Part shown: positions 16,499 to 23,878 of the stretch, one piece after another
Layout: each line of letters starts with the position of its first letter
Numbering within the stretch: the first letter of the stretch is position 1
Source of the DNA: Bacteroidia bacterium 43-41
GTDB taxonomy: Bacteria; Bacteroidota; Bacteroidia; Bacteroidales; Dysgonomonadaceae
DNA: 32,634 nucleotides
Assembly (NCBI GenBank): GCA_001898165.1
Contig: MKTD01000069.1
Location: 1-32,634 of the forward strand
Direction of reading: 5' to 3'
The notes under the pieces: model-generated
What the model was told of the DNA's origin: nothing
What the model saw: only the letters and a program-made list of their open reading frames with translations
Databases searched by the model: none
Made by a program: the position numbers and the translations under genes

Positions 16499-16938
16499 CC
16501 CATTAACTCTTGTAATTTTGCGGAAAACTCATCGGGATCAACCAGCGGTTTCTCCAGTTTTTCTTTCGCCCATATCTCGATTGTATCGTCCACGCCCAGA
16601 AAACGGACGTCGGCTTCGATACCCACCAGCATCATATAACGTTTCGGGATTAAAATCCGTCCGCTCGCGTCCATTTCAATGCGTTCGGCATCGAGCACGA
16701 ACTGACGAAAAACCTGCTGCTGTTCCTTGTTCCACTTGTTGAGCCGGCTCCTGAGCGTTTCAATCTCGTCCTCCCAGACCGTTCCGGGATAAAGCACCAG
16801 ACAATCCTGAAAGATATCTTTGCGAAGCACCAAGAACTCTTCGTTAGCACCCTGCAGACGCTTACGAAAAGTGGCCGGCACAAAAATCCGTCCTTTTGCA
16901 TCGGCTTTTGCTTCAATATTTCCCAGAAATTGTAACAC
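16495..16938 (-). CDS. mraZ: Transcriptional regulator MraZ
   Basis: 147-residue DNA-binding protein with two AbrB-like half-repeats, each with the family motif: DAKGRIFVPATFR (13-25) and DASGRILIPKRY (90-101). MraZ forms rings and binds short direct repeats ahead of its own operon, where it represses dcw expression in species studied. It is the first gene of the minus-strand unit, and candidate binding repeats sit 47-72 bases upstream of its start (16985-17010). Length and start MLQFLGNIEAKADAKGR are standard. Confidence 0.97.
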   Translation of the reverse strand: MLQFLGNIEAKADAKGRIFVPATFRKRLQGANEEFLVLRKDIFQDCLVLYPGTVWEDEIETLRSRLNKWNKEQQQVFRQFVLDAERIEMDASGRILIPKRYMMLVGIEADVRFLGVDDTIEIWAKEKLEKPLVDPDEFSAKLQELMG

Positions 16939-16974
16939 TATATTCTTAGTTCTATGATTTTTGCGGTAAAATTA

Positions 16975-16982
16975 CAAAATAA
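16975..16982 (-). promoter_or_regulatory. Possible -7 element of the mraZ/dcw promoter
   Basis: On the minus strand these bases read TTATTTTG, seven of eight positions of the Bacteroidetes consensus TAnnTTTG. The start would fall near 16968, giving a leader of about 30 bases. No good -33 element is visible because that zone is occupied by the GTGG repeats. Low-to-moderate support. Confidence 0.4.
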
Positions 16983-16984
16983 AT

Positions 16985-17010
16985 CCACTATCCCCCACTT
17001 TTCCACACAT
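16985..17010 (-). promoter_or_regulatory. mraZ box: Candidate MraZ operator (GTGG direct repeats)
   Basis: On the minus strand, AAAGTGG at 16995-17001 and ATAGTGG at 16985-16991 are spaced exactly 10 bp, with a third GTGTGG-type copy at 17003-17010 offset by 8 bp. MraZ sites in other bacteria are tandem TGGG- or AAAGTG-containing repeats with a 10-bp step, so sequence, spacing and position just upstream of the putative -7 element all fit autoregulation. Confidence 0.55.
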
Positions 17011-17153
17011 TATTTTTGATAAAGTTATCAACAGGTATATATAATGCTGATTATCTTAATATTACCAAGATTTCGACAAGATAAACTTTGTAGAATATTT
17101 CTACTGTCTTAAATAAATGTGACTGACTTATCCAACTTTTCTTAATTATTTTG

Positions 17154-17161
17154 TATTTTTG
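17154..17161 (+). promoter_or_regulatory. -7 element for the glsA-like/glsB-like pair
   Basis: TATTTTTG matches TAnnTTTG fully. It lies 20 bases before the first ATG, giving a very short leader that includes the purine-rich GGAAGG at about 17171-17176. No convincing -33 box. A second TATTTTTG is at 17011-17018 and could give a longer leader; a 15-bp imperfect palindrome GTAGAA-TAT-TTCTAC sits between them (17090-17104). Confidence 0.5.
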
Positions 17162-17181
17162 TAAGTCATAGGAAGGTCATT

Positions 17182-18018
17182 ATGTCGGAAAAAATTGATT
17201 TCAAATTAGATATCGATGGTGTCTTGCGGGCGAAAGCGAAAAAGCACTACAATAAAATCCCTAAATTTGCTATTAATTACCTAAAGCGCACCATTTATCA
17301 GGATGAATTAAATGCGATTATCGAGCGAAATCAGGATAAGCAAGGCGTTGATTTTATGTGTGCGCTGGTGGATAAGGAATTCAGGTTAGACCTGAAAATC
17401 CACGGGGAAGAGAATATCCCCGAAGAAGGGAAATTCATTTTTGCTTCCAATCATCCGCTGGGTGGTCTGGACGGTATTTGCCTGTCTGCCCACTTAGGTA
17501 AGAAATATGGCGGAAAAATCAAGTACCTGGTTAACGATGTTTTGTTAAACATTAAGAATCTCGAATCCATTTTTGTCCCGATCAACAAATACGGTTCACA
17601 AGCCAAACTGTCGGCCGCAGCCATAAATGAGGCATATACATCGGACAATCAGATCATTACCTTTCCTGCCGGATTATGCTCGCGAAAACAAAGCGGTAAA
17701 ATAAAAGATTTGGAGTGGATGAAAAGTTTCGTAGTAAAAGCTATTGAACACAAAAGGGATATAATCCCTGTCCACTTCGATGCAAAAAACTCGAATTTCT
17801 TTTACAATTTTGCCAATATCCGCAAATCATTGGGATTAAAATTCAACATAGAGCTCATTTACCTGCCCGGTGAAATGTTCAAAAACAAAGATCAAACGTT
17901 TCACATCACGTTTGGAGAACCAATCTCCTGGCAATCGTTAGATAAATCAAAAAGTCCCGCGCAATGGGCGGAAGAAATAAGAACCATTGTTTACAATTTA
18001 CCTCAAGACAACAATTAA
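17182..18018 (+). CDS. glsA: Lysophospholipid-type O-acyltransferase, GlsA-like
   Basis: 278-residue PlsC-superfamily acyltransferase. The catalytic segment is NHPLGGLD (90-97), that is H91 and D97 with five residues between rather than the four of classical HX4D enzymes, a form I recall for Bacteroidetes proteins of this type. FPAGLCSRK (161-169) occupies the place of the FPEGTR acyl-acceptor motif. No signal peptide or clear membrane helix. The partner gene begins 2 bases after its stop. In Bacteroides thetaiotaomicron an adjacent pair (glsA, glsB) makes glycine lipids: GlsB adds a 3-hydroxy fatty acid to glycine, GlsA adds the second fatty acid to the hydroxyl. The pairing supports that role here; an ornithine or other amino-acid lipid is the alternative. 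Confidence 0.78.
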   Translation: MSEKIDFKLDIDGVLRAKAKKHYNKIPKFAINYLKRTIYQDELNAIIERNQDKQGVDFMCALVDKEFRLDLKIHGEENIPEEGKFIFASNHPLGGLDGICLSAHLGKKYGGKIKYLVNDVLLNIKNLESIFVPINKYGSQAKLSAAAINEAYTSDNQIITFPAGLCSRKQSGKIKDLEWMKSFVVKAIEHKRDIIPVHFDAKNSNFFYNFANIRKSLGLKFNIELIYLPGEMFKNKDQTFHITFGEPISWQSLDKSKSPAQWAEEIRTIVYNLPQDNN

Positions 18019-18020
18019 GT

Positions 18021-19016
18021 ATGGAAAAGATCATTGATCCGATCGATAAAGCCCTCATAAAAAATGAACTGACCGTAGGAAAAAGAATACGTTCCACCAA
18101 CAAAGCCAATAACGAAATTTACATCTTCACCGCTCACGATTCGCCCAACCTGATGCGGGAAGTGGGCCGGTTGCGTGAAATCGCTTTCCGCTACTATGGC
18201 GGAGGAACGGGATTAGAAGCCGATATTGATAAATACGACCTGATGAAACATCCTTATCATCAGCTCATTGTTTGGGACCCGGAAAAAGAAGAAATTTTGG
18301 GCGGATATCGCTTTATTATGGGCAGAAAAATAGACTTTGATGAAAAAGGAAAGCCGATGCTTGCCACGGCACATTTGTTAAACTTTTCTGATAATTTTAT
18401 ACAAAATTACCTGCCCTACACCGTAGAACTGGGACGCTCGTTCGTCTCCCTCGAATATCAATCTACCCTGCACAGCCGTAAAGGCATCTTCGCTCTCGAT
18501 AATCTCTGGGATGGTCTTGGCGCCCTCACGGTAATCGATCCGTCGATGAAATATTTTTTTGGAAAAGTAACCATGTACGGGACCTACAACAAAGAAGCCC
18601 GCAACATGATTTTGTATTTTATGCACCTGCATTTTCCCGATCCCGACAAACTTGTAACCCCAATCAACCAACTTGTTACCGATACCGACACGGCCAAGAT
18701 GCGGCACCTGTTTAAAGGGAAGAGCTTTAAAGAGGATTATAGAGTTTTGAACAAGGAAGTCCGCAGTTTCGGTTTGAACATTCCACCGCTTATTAATGCC
18801 TATATGGGTTTATCGCCCTATATGCGATTCTTCGGAACTTCCATAAACGACGAATTCGGAGATGTGGAAGAATCGGGTATCCTCATCGAAATCAATCAGA
18901 TCCTCGAAGAGAAAAAGCAGCGCCACATTGAATCCTACATTAAATCCAACCCAAGCAAGAGATTCCTTATCGGATTGAGGAGAGCGATCTCGGGAAAAAG
19001 TAAAAAACGGTTTTGA
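18021..19016 (+). CDS. glsB: GNAT-like N-acyltransferase, GlsB/OlsB-like
   Basis: 331-residue protein of the OlsB/GlsB type (GNAT fold, hemolysin-like N-acyltransferase). Family stretches include LREIAFRYYGGGTGLEAD, LIVWDPEKEEILGGYRF and ELGRSFV (136-142). It is predicted to acylate the amino group of glycine with a 3-hydroxyacyl chain, giving the substrate for the upstream O-acyltransferase. An in-frame ATG at 17964 would overlap the upstream gene by 55 bp; the ATG at 18021, 2 bases after that gene's stop, begins MEKIIDPIDKALIK and fits family starts better. The C-terminal 20 residues are strongly basic, possibly for membrane contact. Confidence 0.8.
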   Translation: MEKIIDPIDKALIKNELTVGKRIRSTNKANNEIYIFTAHDSPNLMREVGRLREIAFRYYGGGTGLEADIDKYDLMKHPYHQLIVWDPEKEEILGGYRFIMGRKIDFDEKGKPMLATAHLLNFSDNFIQNYLPYTVELGRSFVSLEYQSTLHSRKGIFALDNLWDGLGALTVIDPSMKYFFGKVTMYGTYNKEARNMILYFMHLHFPDPDKLVTPINQLVTDTDTAKMRHLFKGKSFKEDYRVLNKEVRSFGLNIPPLINAYMGLSPYMRFFGTSINDEFGDVEESGILIEINQILEEKKQRHIESYIKSNPSKRFLIGLRRAISGKSKKRF

Positions 19017-19083
19017 TTTTCCTGCCATAAACAACACGTACCGCAATCGTAAATTGCTGATAGTTTATTTTTTACACTTAAAA

Positions 19084-19099
19084 ATGCAATCGTTTGCAC
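19084..19099. promoter_or_regulatory. Distal operator-like palindrome upstream of susC-like gene
   Basis: TGCAATCGTTTGCA (19085-19098) is symmetric at 12 of 14 positions and carries the central CG flanked by CAA/TTG halves usual for LacI-family operators. A related but looser pair GCAAT-N5-ATTGC lies at 19043-19057. The regulator is not identified in the window; the SusR-like gene downstream could also be the binder. Confidence 0.5.
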
Positions 19100-19101
19100 A
19101 G

Positions 19102-19129
19102 GTAAAAGCAGTTAAAACGGCTGTTTTAC
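19102..19129. repeat. Imperfect inverted repeat GTAAAAGCAG / CTGTTTTAC
   Basis: Left arm 19102-19111 and right arm 19121-19129 are complementary apart from one bulged G, with a 9-base spacer. It lies exactly between the two TGCAA boxes. It may be a third protein-binding site or a hairpin; there is no T run, so it is not an intrinsic terminator. Confidence 0.4.
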
Positions 19130-19130
19130 T

Positions 19131-19146
19131 ATGCAATTTTTTGCAT
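19131..19146. promoter_or_regulatory. Proximal operator-like palindrome upstream of susC-like gene
   Basis: ATGCAATTTTTTGCAT has perfect 6-bp arms ATGCAA/TTGCAT with a 4-base centre. Its centre is 47 bp from that of the distal box, near four and a half helical turns. It ends 6 bases before the -7 element, so a bound protein would touch RNA polymerase. Confidence 0.5.
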
Positions 19147-19152
19147 TAACTC

Positions 19153-19160
19153 TATTTTTG
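19153..19160 (+). promoter_or_regulatory. -7 element of the susC-like operon
   Basis: TATTTTTG, a full match to TAnnTTTG. The predicted start near 19167 gives a leader of about 80 bases before the ATG at 19248. No clear -33 element is seen, which would fit a promoter that needs an activator. Confidence 0.6.
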
Positions 19161-19247
19161 TACCGAGAGCGGACAGTAATTTACAATTCTGTGAAAAAGT
19201 AGAGAGTAAATAATTATAAACCAGTTAATCTTACAACGTTAACAAAC

Positions 19248-22238
19248 ATGTATGTAAATTTCAAAAAAACTATGAAAGCGTTCTTGATGACAGTGTTGTC
19301 AAGCATGCTAATGATTTTATCGGTTAGTGCTCAAACGGGTTCTACGATAAATGTGCGGGGAACGATAAAAGATGTTGCCGGCGAACCGATTATCGGCGCC
19401 AGTATCCTTTTACAAGGAACAACCTCGGGTGTGGTAACAGATTACGATGGAAATTTTTCCATTCAGGCTCCGGACAACGGAACACTCGTAATCTCCTATG
19501 TGGGCTATGTAACCCAAACAATTGCCATTCAAAACAGGAAGGCCATCGATGTAATCCTACAGGAAGACACCGAACTTCTGGAAGAAGTGGTAGTGATCGG
19601 TTATGCTACGGGAAGCACGCGTACCATATCGGGTGCTGTGGAAAAGGTTGGCAGAAAAGATATGAACGCCGGTGTTGTAGTAAATCCCCTGGATGCACTT
19701 AAAGGAAAAGTAGCCGGTGTAAATATTCAGAAAACCGGTGGCGACCCAACAGCAGGAAGCGCTATCAGGATTCGTGGTACGACTTCATTGTCCGGTGGTA
19801 ACGACCCACTTGTTGTAATTGACGGAGTATTTGGCGACTTGGCATTACTGAATGCACTTTCGCCATCCGATATCGAAAGCTTCACTATCTTGAAAGATGC
19901 TTCGGAAACAGCTCAGTACGGTTCAAGAGGAGCAAGCGGTGTTATTGTTGTTACGACACAAAAAGGAAAAGCAGGAACAAAGTCCATCAATTATGACGGA
20001 ACTTTCGGCGTTGAGGATGTTTATAAAACGATCGATATGCTGAATGCAGATGGCTACAGAGCCGCCGTACAGTCGATGGGATATGCCAATGCATTGGACA
20101 AAGGCGCCAACACCAACTTTATGAAAGAAATGCTGCAAACCGGTTACACTCAAAACCACCGTATTTCTTTTGGCGGAGGCACGGCTGAAAGCAATTTCAG
20201 AGCATCATTGGGTGTTATTGATCAAAAAGGGATCATCCTAAATAACTCGATGAAAAATTACACCGCAAAGATTGATGGCAGCCAGCTTTTCTTCGACAAC
20301 AAACTGAAACTTGACATGGGTATGTTTGGTTCAAAAAAGGAGAGCAGATATGTAAATGATTATCAAAAGACATTCTACTCTGCTGCATCCTTCAATCCTA
20401 CTTTTCCAAATACCCAAAATGAAGATGGAACCTGGCCCGAAGATCCGAATGCAAACGAAGTGGATAACCCGTTGGGACGTTTAACCATAGACGACAGGGA
20501 AGACAATGCCTATTTGTCAACAAACGGGCGGTTAACCTGGACCATCAACGACAACCTGAATTTCAGCGCATTTGGGTCCTACACCTACAATGCAAAAGAA
20601 AACATGAACTATATTCCTACCAATATCAAACAAGGTGTCAGGGAAGGTAGAGGCAAAGCTTTCAGAGAAATGAAGAAAAGCAATATCCTGATGGGTAACT
20701 TAAGCCTGAACTATAAGAAAATGTTCCAGAACAGCCGCTTAGACGCTTTGGCATTGGTTGAAGGACAAAGCTATAATTATACCGGATTCGGAGCAAACGC
20801 ACGTGGATTCGACACTAACTTTTTCGGTTATGACAACTTAGCTGCCGGTGCTGTGGTAAAATACGGCGATGTGAGTTCGTACAAAAACGAATATAGTTTG
20901 AATTCATTCCTCGGGCGTGTGAACTATATGTACGCAAACCGCTACATTGCTACGGTAAATATGCGTTTCGACGGCTCTTCGAAATTAGGAGAAAACAACA
21001 AGTGGGGTTTCTTCCCATCGGCATCCCTTGCATGGGTAATGAGTGAGGAATCTTTCCTGAAAGACATCAAAGAGATTGACGAGATTAAATGGAGGGCCGG
21101 ATACGGACGCACCGGTAATCAGGATGCAATTAGCGCATACAATTCACTTTTGTTAATGGGGCCTTCGGGGCTGACAAGTGTAAACGGAGTTCCAACCGTT
21201 ACTTACGGATACAACAGAAATGCCAATCCCGATTTAAGATGGGAAACCAAAGACATGTTCGATATGGGTGTGGATGCATCATTCTTTGATCGCAAACTGA
21301 CAGCCACCATCGATTATTACTATTCAAGAACGAAGGATTTACTCTATGAGTATGCCGTGCCCGTTCCTCCATTTGTACATCCCAAATTGCTTGCCAACTT
21401 AGGAGAGATGGAGAACAGCGGTTTGGAAATTTCACTCGGAATCACTCCCTTAAGAACAAAAGATATGGAATTGACCGTTTCGGGAAATATGGCATTCCAG
21501 AAAAACAAGCTCTTATCGTTAAGCGGAACCTACATGGGGCAAGAACTCAACGCAGCCGAATATATGCAATTGGCAAGAATTAACGGCGCCGGATTCCAAG
21601 GGGGCAACACGTACGTAACTTACCAGGTTGTGGGACAGCCGTTGGGCGTTTTCTACCTGCCGAAATCAAACGGTATCATCAATGACGGTTTAGGAAGCTA
21701 TACCTATAATATCCTGAATCTCGATGAAGATCCTGCTATTAATTTGAATAATGGAGCCGACAGGTACTTTGCCGGCCAGGCCATGCCGAAAATGATTATG
21801 GGAACCAATATCAGTTTCCGTTACAAAGCATTCGATATTCAAACTCAACTGAACGGCGCATTCGGGCATAAAATTTATAACGGAACATCATTATCATATA
21901 TGAATATGAATGTATTTCCAACTTACAACGTATTGCCCGATGCACCCGAGAAGAAAATTTTCGACAGCACCGTAACCGACTACTGGTTGGAAAAAGGAGA
22001 TTATCTACACATAGCTTATGTAACATTAGGTTATAACTTCAATGTAGAGAAGATGAAAAACTGGGTAAACTCTATCCGCTTGACAGCATCTGTAAATAAT
22101 CTGCACACATTTACCAACTACTCCGGATTATCACCGATGATAAACAGTACCACTGTGAATGAAGAATTAGGGTTGGACGACAAGAGATTCTATCCTCTTT
22201 CCCGCACCTATTCACTGGGTTTAAGTATTAACTTTTAA
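19248..22238 (+). CDS. SusC/RagA-family TonB-dependent outer-membrane transporter
   Basis: 996-residue outer-membrane protein. Signal peptide to about residue 29 (ends SVSAQ), then a carboxypeptidase-D-regulatory-like beta sandwich (about 33-110, with GEPIIGASILLQGTTSG), a TonB-box-like EEVVVIGYA near 112-120, the plug domain (VAGVNIQK, SIRIRGTTSLSGGNDPLVVIDG-type pattern, SRGASGVIVVTTQKG) and a long beta-barrel ending in SLGLSINF with C-terminal Phe. In Sus systems it forms the pore through which SusD-captured oligosaccharides enter the periplasm. The next gene is the susD-like partner 13 bases on. The alpha-glucan substrate is inferred from the two GH13 genes downstream. The ATG at 19272 (MKAFLMTVL) is an alternative start. 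Confidence 0.95.
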   Translation: MYVNFKKTMKAFLMTVLSSMLMILSVSAQTGSTINVRGTIKDVAGEPIIGASILLQGTTSGVVTDYDGNFSIQAPDNGTLVISYVGYVTQTIAIQNRKAIDVILQEDTELLEEVVVIGYATGSTRTISGAVEKVGRKDMNAGVVVNPLDALKGKVAGVNIQKTGGDPTAGSAIRIRGTTSLSGGNDPLVVIDGVFGDLALLNALSPSDIESFTILKDASETAQYGSRGASGVIVVTTQKGKAGTKSINYDGTFGVEDVYKTIDMLNADGYRAAVQSMGYANALDKGANTNFMKEMLQTGYTQNHRISFGGGTAESNFRASLGVIDQKGIILNNSMKNYTAKIDGSQLFFDNKLKLDMGMFGSKKESRYVNDYQKTFYSAASFNPTFPNTQNEDGTWPEDPNANEVDNPLGRLTIDDREDNAYLSTNGRLTWTINDNLNFSAFGSYTYNAKENMNYIPTNIKQGVREGRGKAFREMKKSNILMGNLSLNYKKMFQNSRLDALALVEGQSYNYTGFGANARGFDTNFFGYDNLAAGAVVKYGDVSSYKNEYSLNSFLGRVNYMYANRYIATVNMRFDGSSKLGENNKWGFFPSASLAWVMSEESFLKDIKEIDEIKWRAGYGRTGNQDAISAYNSLLLMGPSGLTSVNGVPTVTYGYNRNANPDLRWETKDMFDMGVDASFFDRKLTATIDYYYSRTKDLLYEYAVPVPPFVHPKLLANLGEMENSGLEISLGITPLRTKDMELTVSGNMAFQKNKLLSLSGTYMGQELNAAEYMQLARINGAGFQGGNTYVTYQVVGQPLGVFYLPKSNGIINDGLGSYTYNILNLDEDPAINLNNGADRYFAGQAMPKMIMGTNISFRYKAFDIQTQLNGAFGHKIYNGTSLSYMNMNVFPTYNVLPDAPEKKIFDSTVTDYWLEKGDYLHIAYVTLGYNFNVEKMKNWVNSIRLTASVNNLHTFTNYSGLSPMINSTTVNEELGLDDKRFYPLSRTYSLGLSINF

Positions 22239-22251
22239 TTGAGGTAAAATT

Positions 22252-23862
22252 ATGAAAAATAAAATATTATACAGTTTTTTACTCTCGTTTGCATTTATCC
22301 TTTTCAGTTGCAGCCTGGATGAAAATCCGGCAGATCAGATGCCCGAGAGCGAAGCATTTAAAAGCCCGGTGCTTATCTACTTGAACACCGTTGCCAACCT
22401 CTATACTGAAATTGGCGGCTCGGGAGGAAGTCAGGGTTTGGCCGGGCCAGACAGGGGAATCTATGACCTCAACACCTTTACTGCCGACGAAGCGTTGCTT
22501 CCCACCCGTGGCGGCGACTGGTTTGACGGCGGCCTGTGGCAAGATATTTTTAAACATAACTGGAAAACCGATAATTCGGTAGTAAAAGGCAGTTGGGACT
22601 ATTTGTACAGAGTGATTGGAAAAACCAATCAATCGCTGGATAAACTAAATTCATTGATTGAAGAAAGTCCCGAAAACCCATATCTTCCCGTTTACAAAGC
22701 AGAAGTAAGAGCTATCAGGGCAATGTACTATTATTATTTGATGGATTTGTATGCACGCGTTCCTATAGTAGAAACCGCAACAGTGAAAATTGCCGATGTA
22801 AAACAATCCAACCGTTCTGAGGTTTTCGCCTTTGTAAAGAAAGAACTGGAAGAATCAATTCCATTTTTATCCACAGCTAACAGCTCAAAACAAGGTGAGT
22901 ATTACGGAAGGATGACTCGCCCGGTTGCTTTCTACCTGATGGCTAAACTGGCCTTGAATGCGCAGGTTTACGGCGATGACAATTGGACGGACAACAACGG
23001 CATTCCAAACGGAACGGCTACGTTCAATATCAACGGAGCAAACAAAACACCCTGGGAAGCTACTATTGCTTATTGTGATTCTATTATTGCATTAGGATAC
23101 ACATTAGAAAGTGATTTCTCCAAGAACTTCAGCGTAACCAACGAAAGTTCCAAGGAAAACATTTTTGTTATTCCGATGGATCCGGTTCTTTACTCGGCAC
23201 GCAACATGAATTTGGTCCGCTCAAGACACTATGCACACGCAAAAGCCTATTCGCAAGACGGATGGAATGGTTCATCAGCCACCAAAGAGGCCTTGGCTAT
23301 TTTTAGAAAAGGCAGCGAGGACCCGCGTATGAAAAAGACTTATTTCTTAGGAAAAGTATATGGTCCTGATGGAAATCCTGTAATGGACGGCGATAAAGAA
23401 TTGGAATACAAACCCGATGCAATTGCATTGGATGTTTCAGGTACGCCAAATGAAAAGACAGCCGGAGCCAGAATGGCAAAATATGAGTTCGATAATACGG
23501 CACAGGCCGGTGGACAATTGGTTCACAACGACTGGGTATTGTTCCGTTATGCCGATGTGCTTTTGATGAAATCGGAAGCTTTGGTTAGAGCCGGACAAAA
23601 CGGCGATGCCGAATTGCAACAAGTGAGAGGAAGAGTGGATGCAACCGCAAGAACTGCAACTCTTAATAATATTTTGGACGAACGTTTGCTCGAATTTGCA
23701 TGGGAAGGGTTAAGGCGTCAGGATCTGATCCGATTTGGAAAATTCCATCAACCTATTTCCGATAGGCCGGTATCAGCTCCTTTCAGGACCGTATTCCCTA
23801 TTCCGGCAGATGTTTTGTCGTTGAATGCTAACTTAACTCAAAATCCGGGATACACCAACTAA
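22252..23862 (+). CDS. SusD/RagB-family glycan-binding lipoprotein
   Basis: 536-residue surface lipoprotein. Signal peptide with lipobox ending at C20 (FILFSC). The helical TPR-like scaffold is recognisable in EVRAIRAMYYYYLMDLYARVP-type and ERLLEFAWEGLRRQDLIRFG stretches, both hallmarks of the family, and the protein ends in PIPADVLSLNANLTQNPGYTN as SusD homologues usually do. It acts as lid of the SusC-type pore and binds glucan at the cell surface. It is co-transcribed with the susC-like gene and followed 16 bases later by the starch-binding lipoprotein gene. Length matches SusD of B. thetaiotaomicron (about 550). Confidence 0.95.
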   Translation: MKNKILYSFLLSFAFILFSCSLDENPADQMPESEAFKSPVLIYLNTVANLYTEIGGSGGSQGLAGPDRGIYDLNTFTADEALLPTRGGDWFDGGLWQDIFKHNWKTDNSVVKGSWDYLYRVIGKTNQSLDKLNSLIEESPENPYLPVYKAEVRAIRAMYYYYLMDLYARVPIVETATVKIADVKQSNRSEVFAFVKKELEESIPFLSTANSSKQGEYYGRMTRPVAFYLMAKLALNAQVYGDDNWTDNNGIPNGTATFNINGANKTPWEATIAYCDSIIALGYTLESDFSKNFSVTNESSKENIFVIPMDPVLYSARNMNLVRSRHYAHAKAYSQDGWNGSSATKEALAIFRKGSEDPRMKKTYFLGKVYGPDGNPVMDGDKELEYKPDAIALDVSGTPNEKTAGARMAKYEFDNTAQAGGQLVHNDWVLFRYADVLLMKSEALVRAGQNGDAELQQVRGRVDATARTATLNNILDERLLEFAWEGLRRQDLIRFGKFHQPISDRPVSAPFRTVFPIPADVLSLNANLTQNPGYTN

Positions 23863-23878
23863 TTAAACTGAGACAGAA

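Noticed and set aside
16999-17007. DnaA box as proof of an origin
   Set aside because: The single good match is also part of the GTGG repeats ascribed to MraZ, and the others are imperfect; kept only as a low-interest finding.
17964-18020. Upstream start of the GlsB-like gene
   Set aside because: It would overlap the GlsA-like gene by 55 bp and adds a non-family N-terminus; the ATG at 18021 directly follows the stop.
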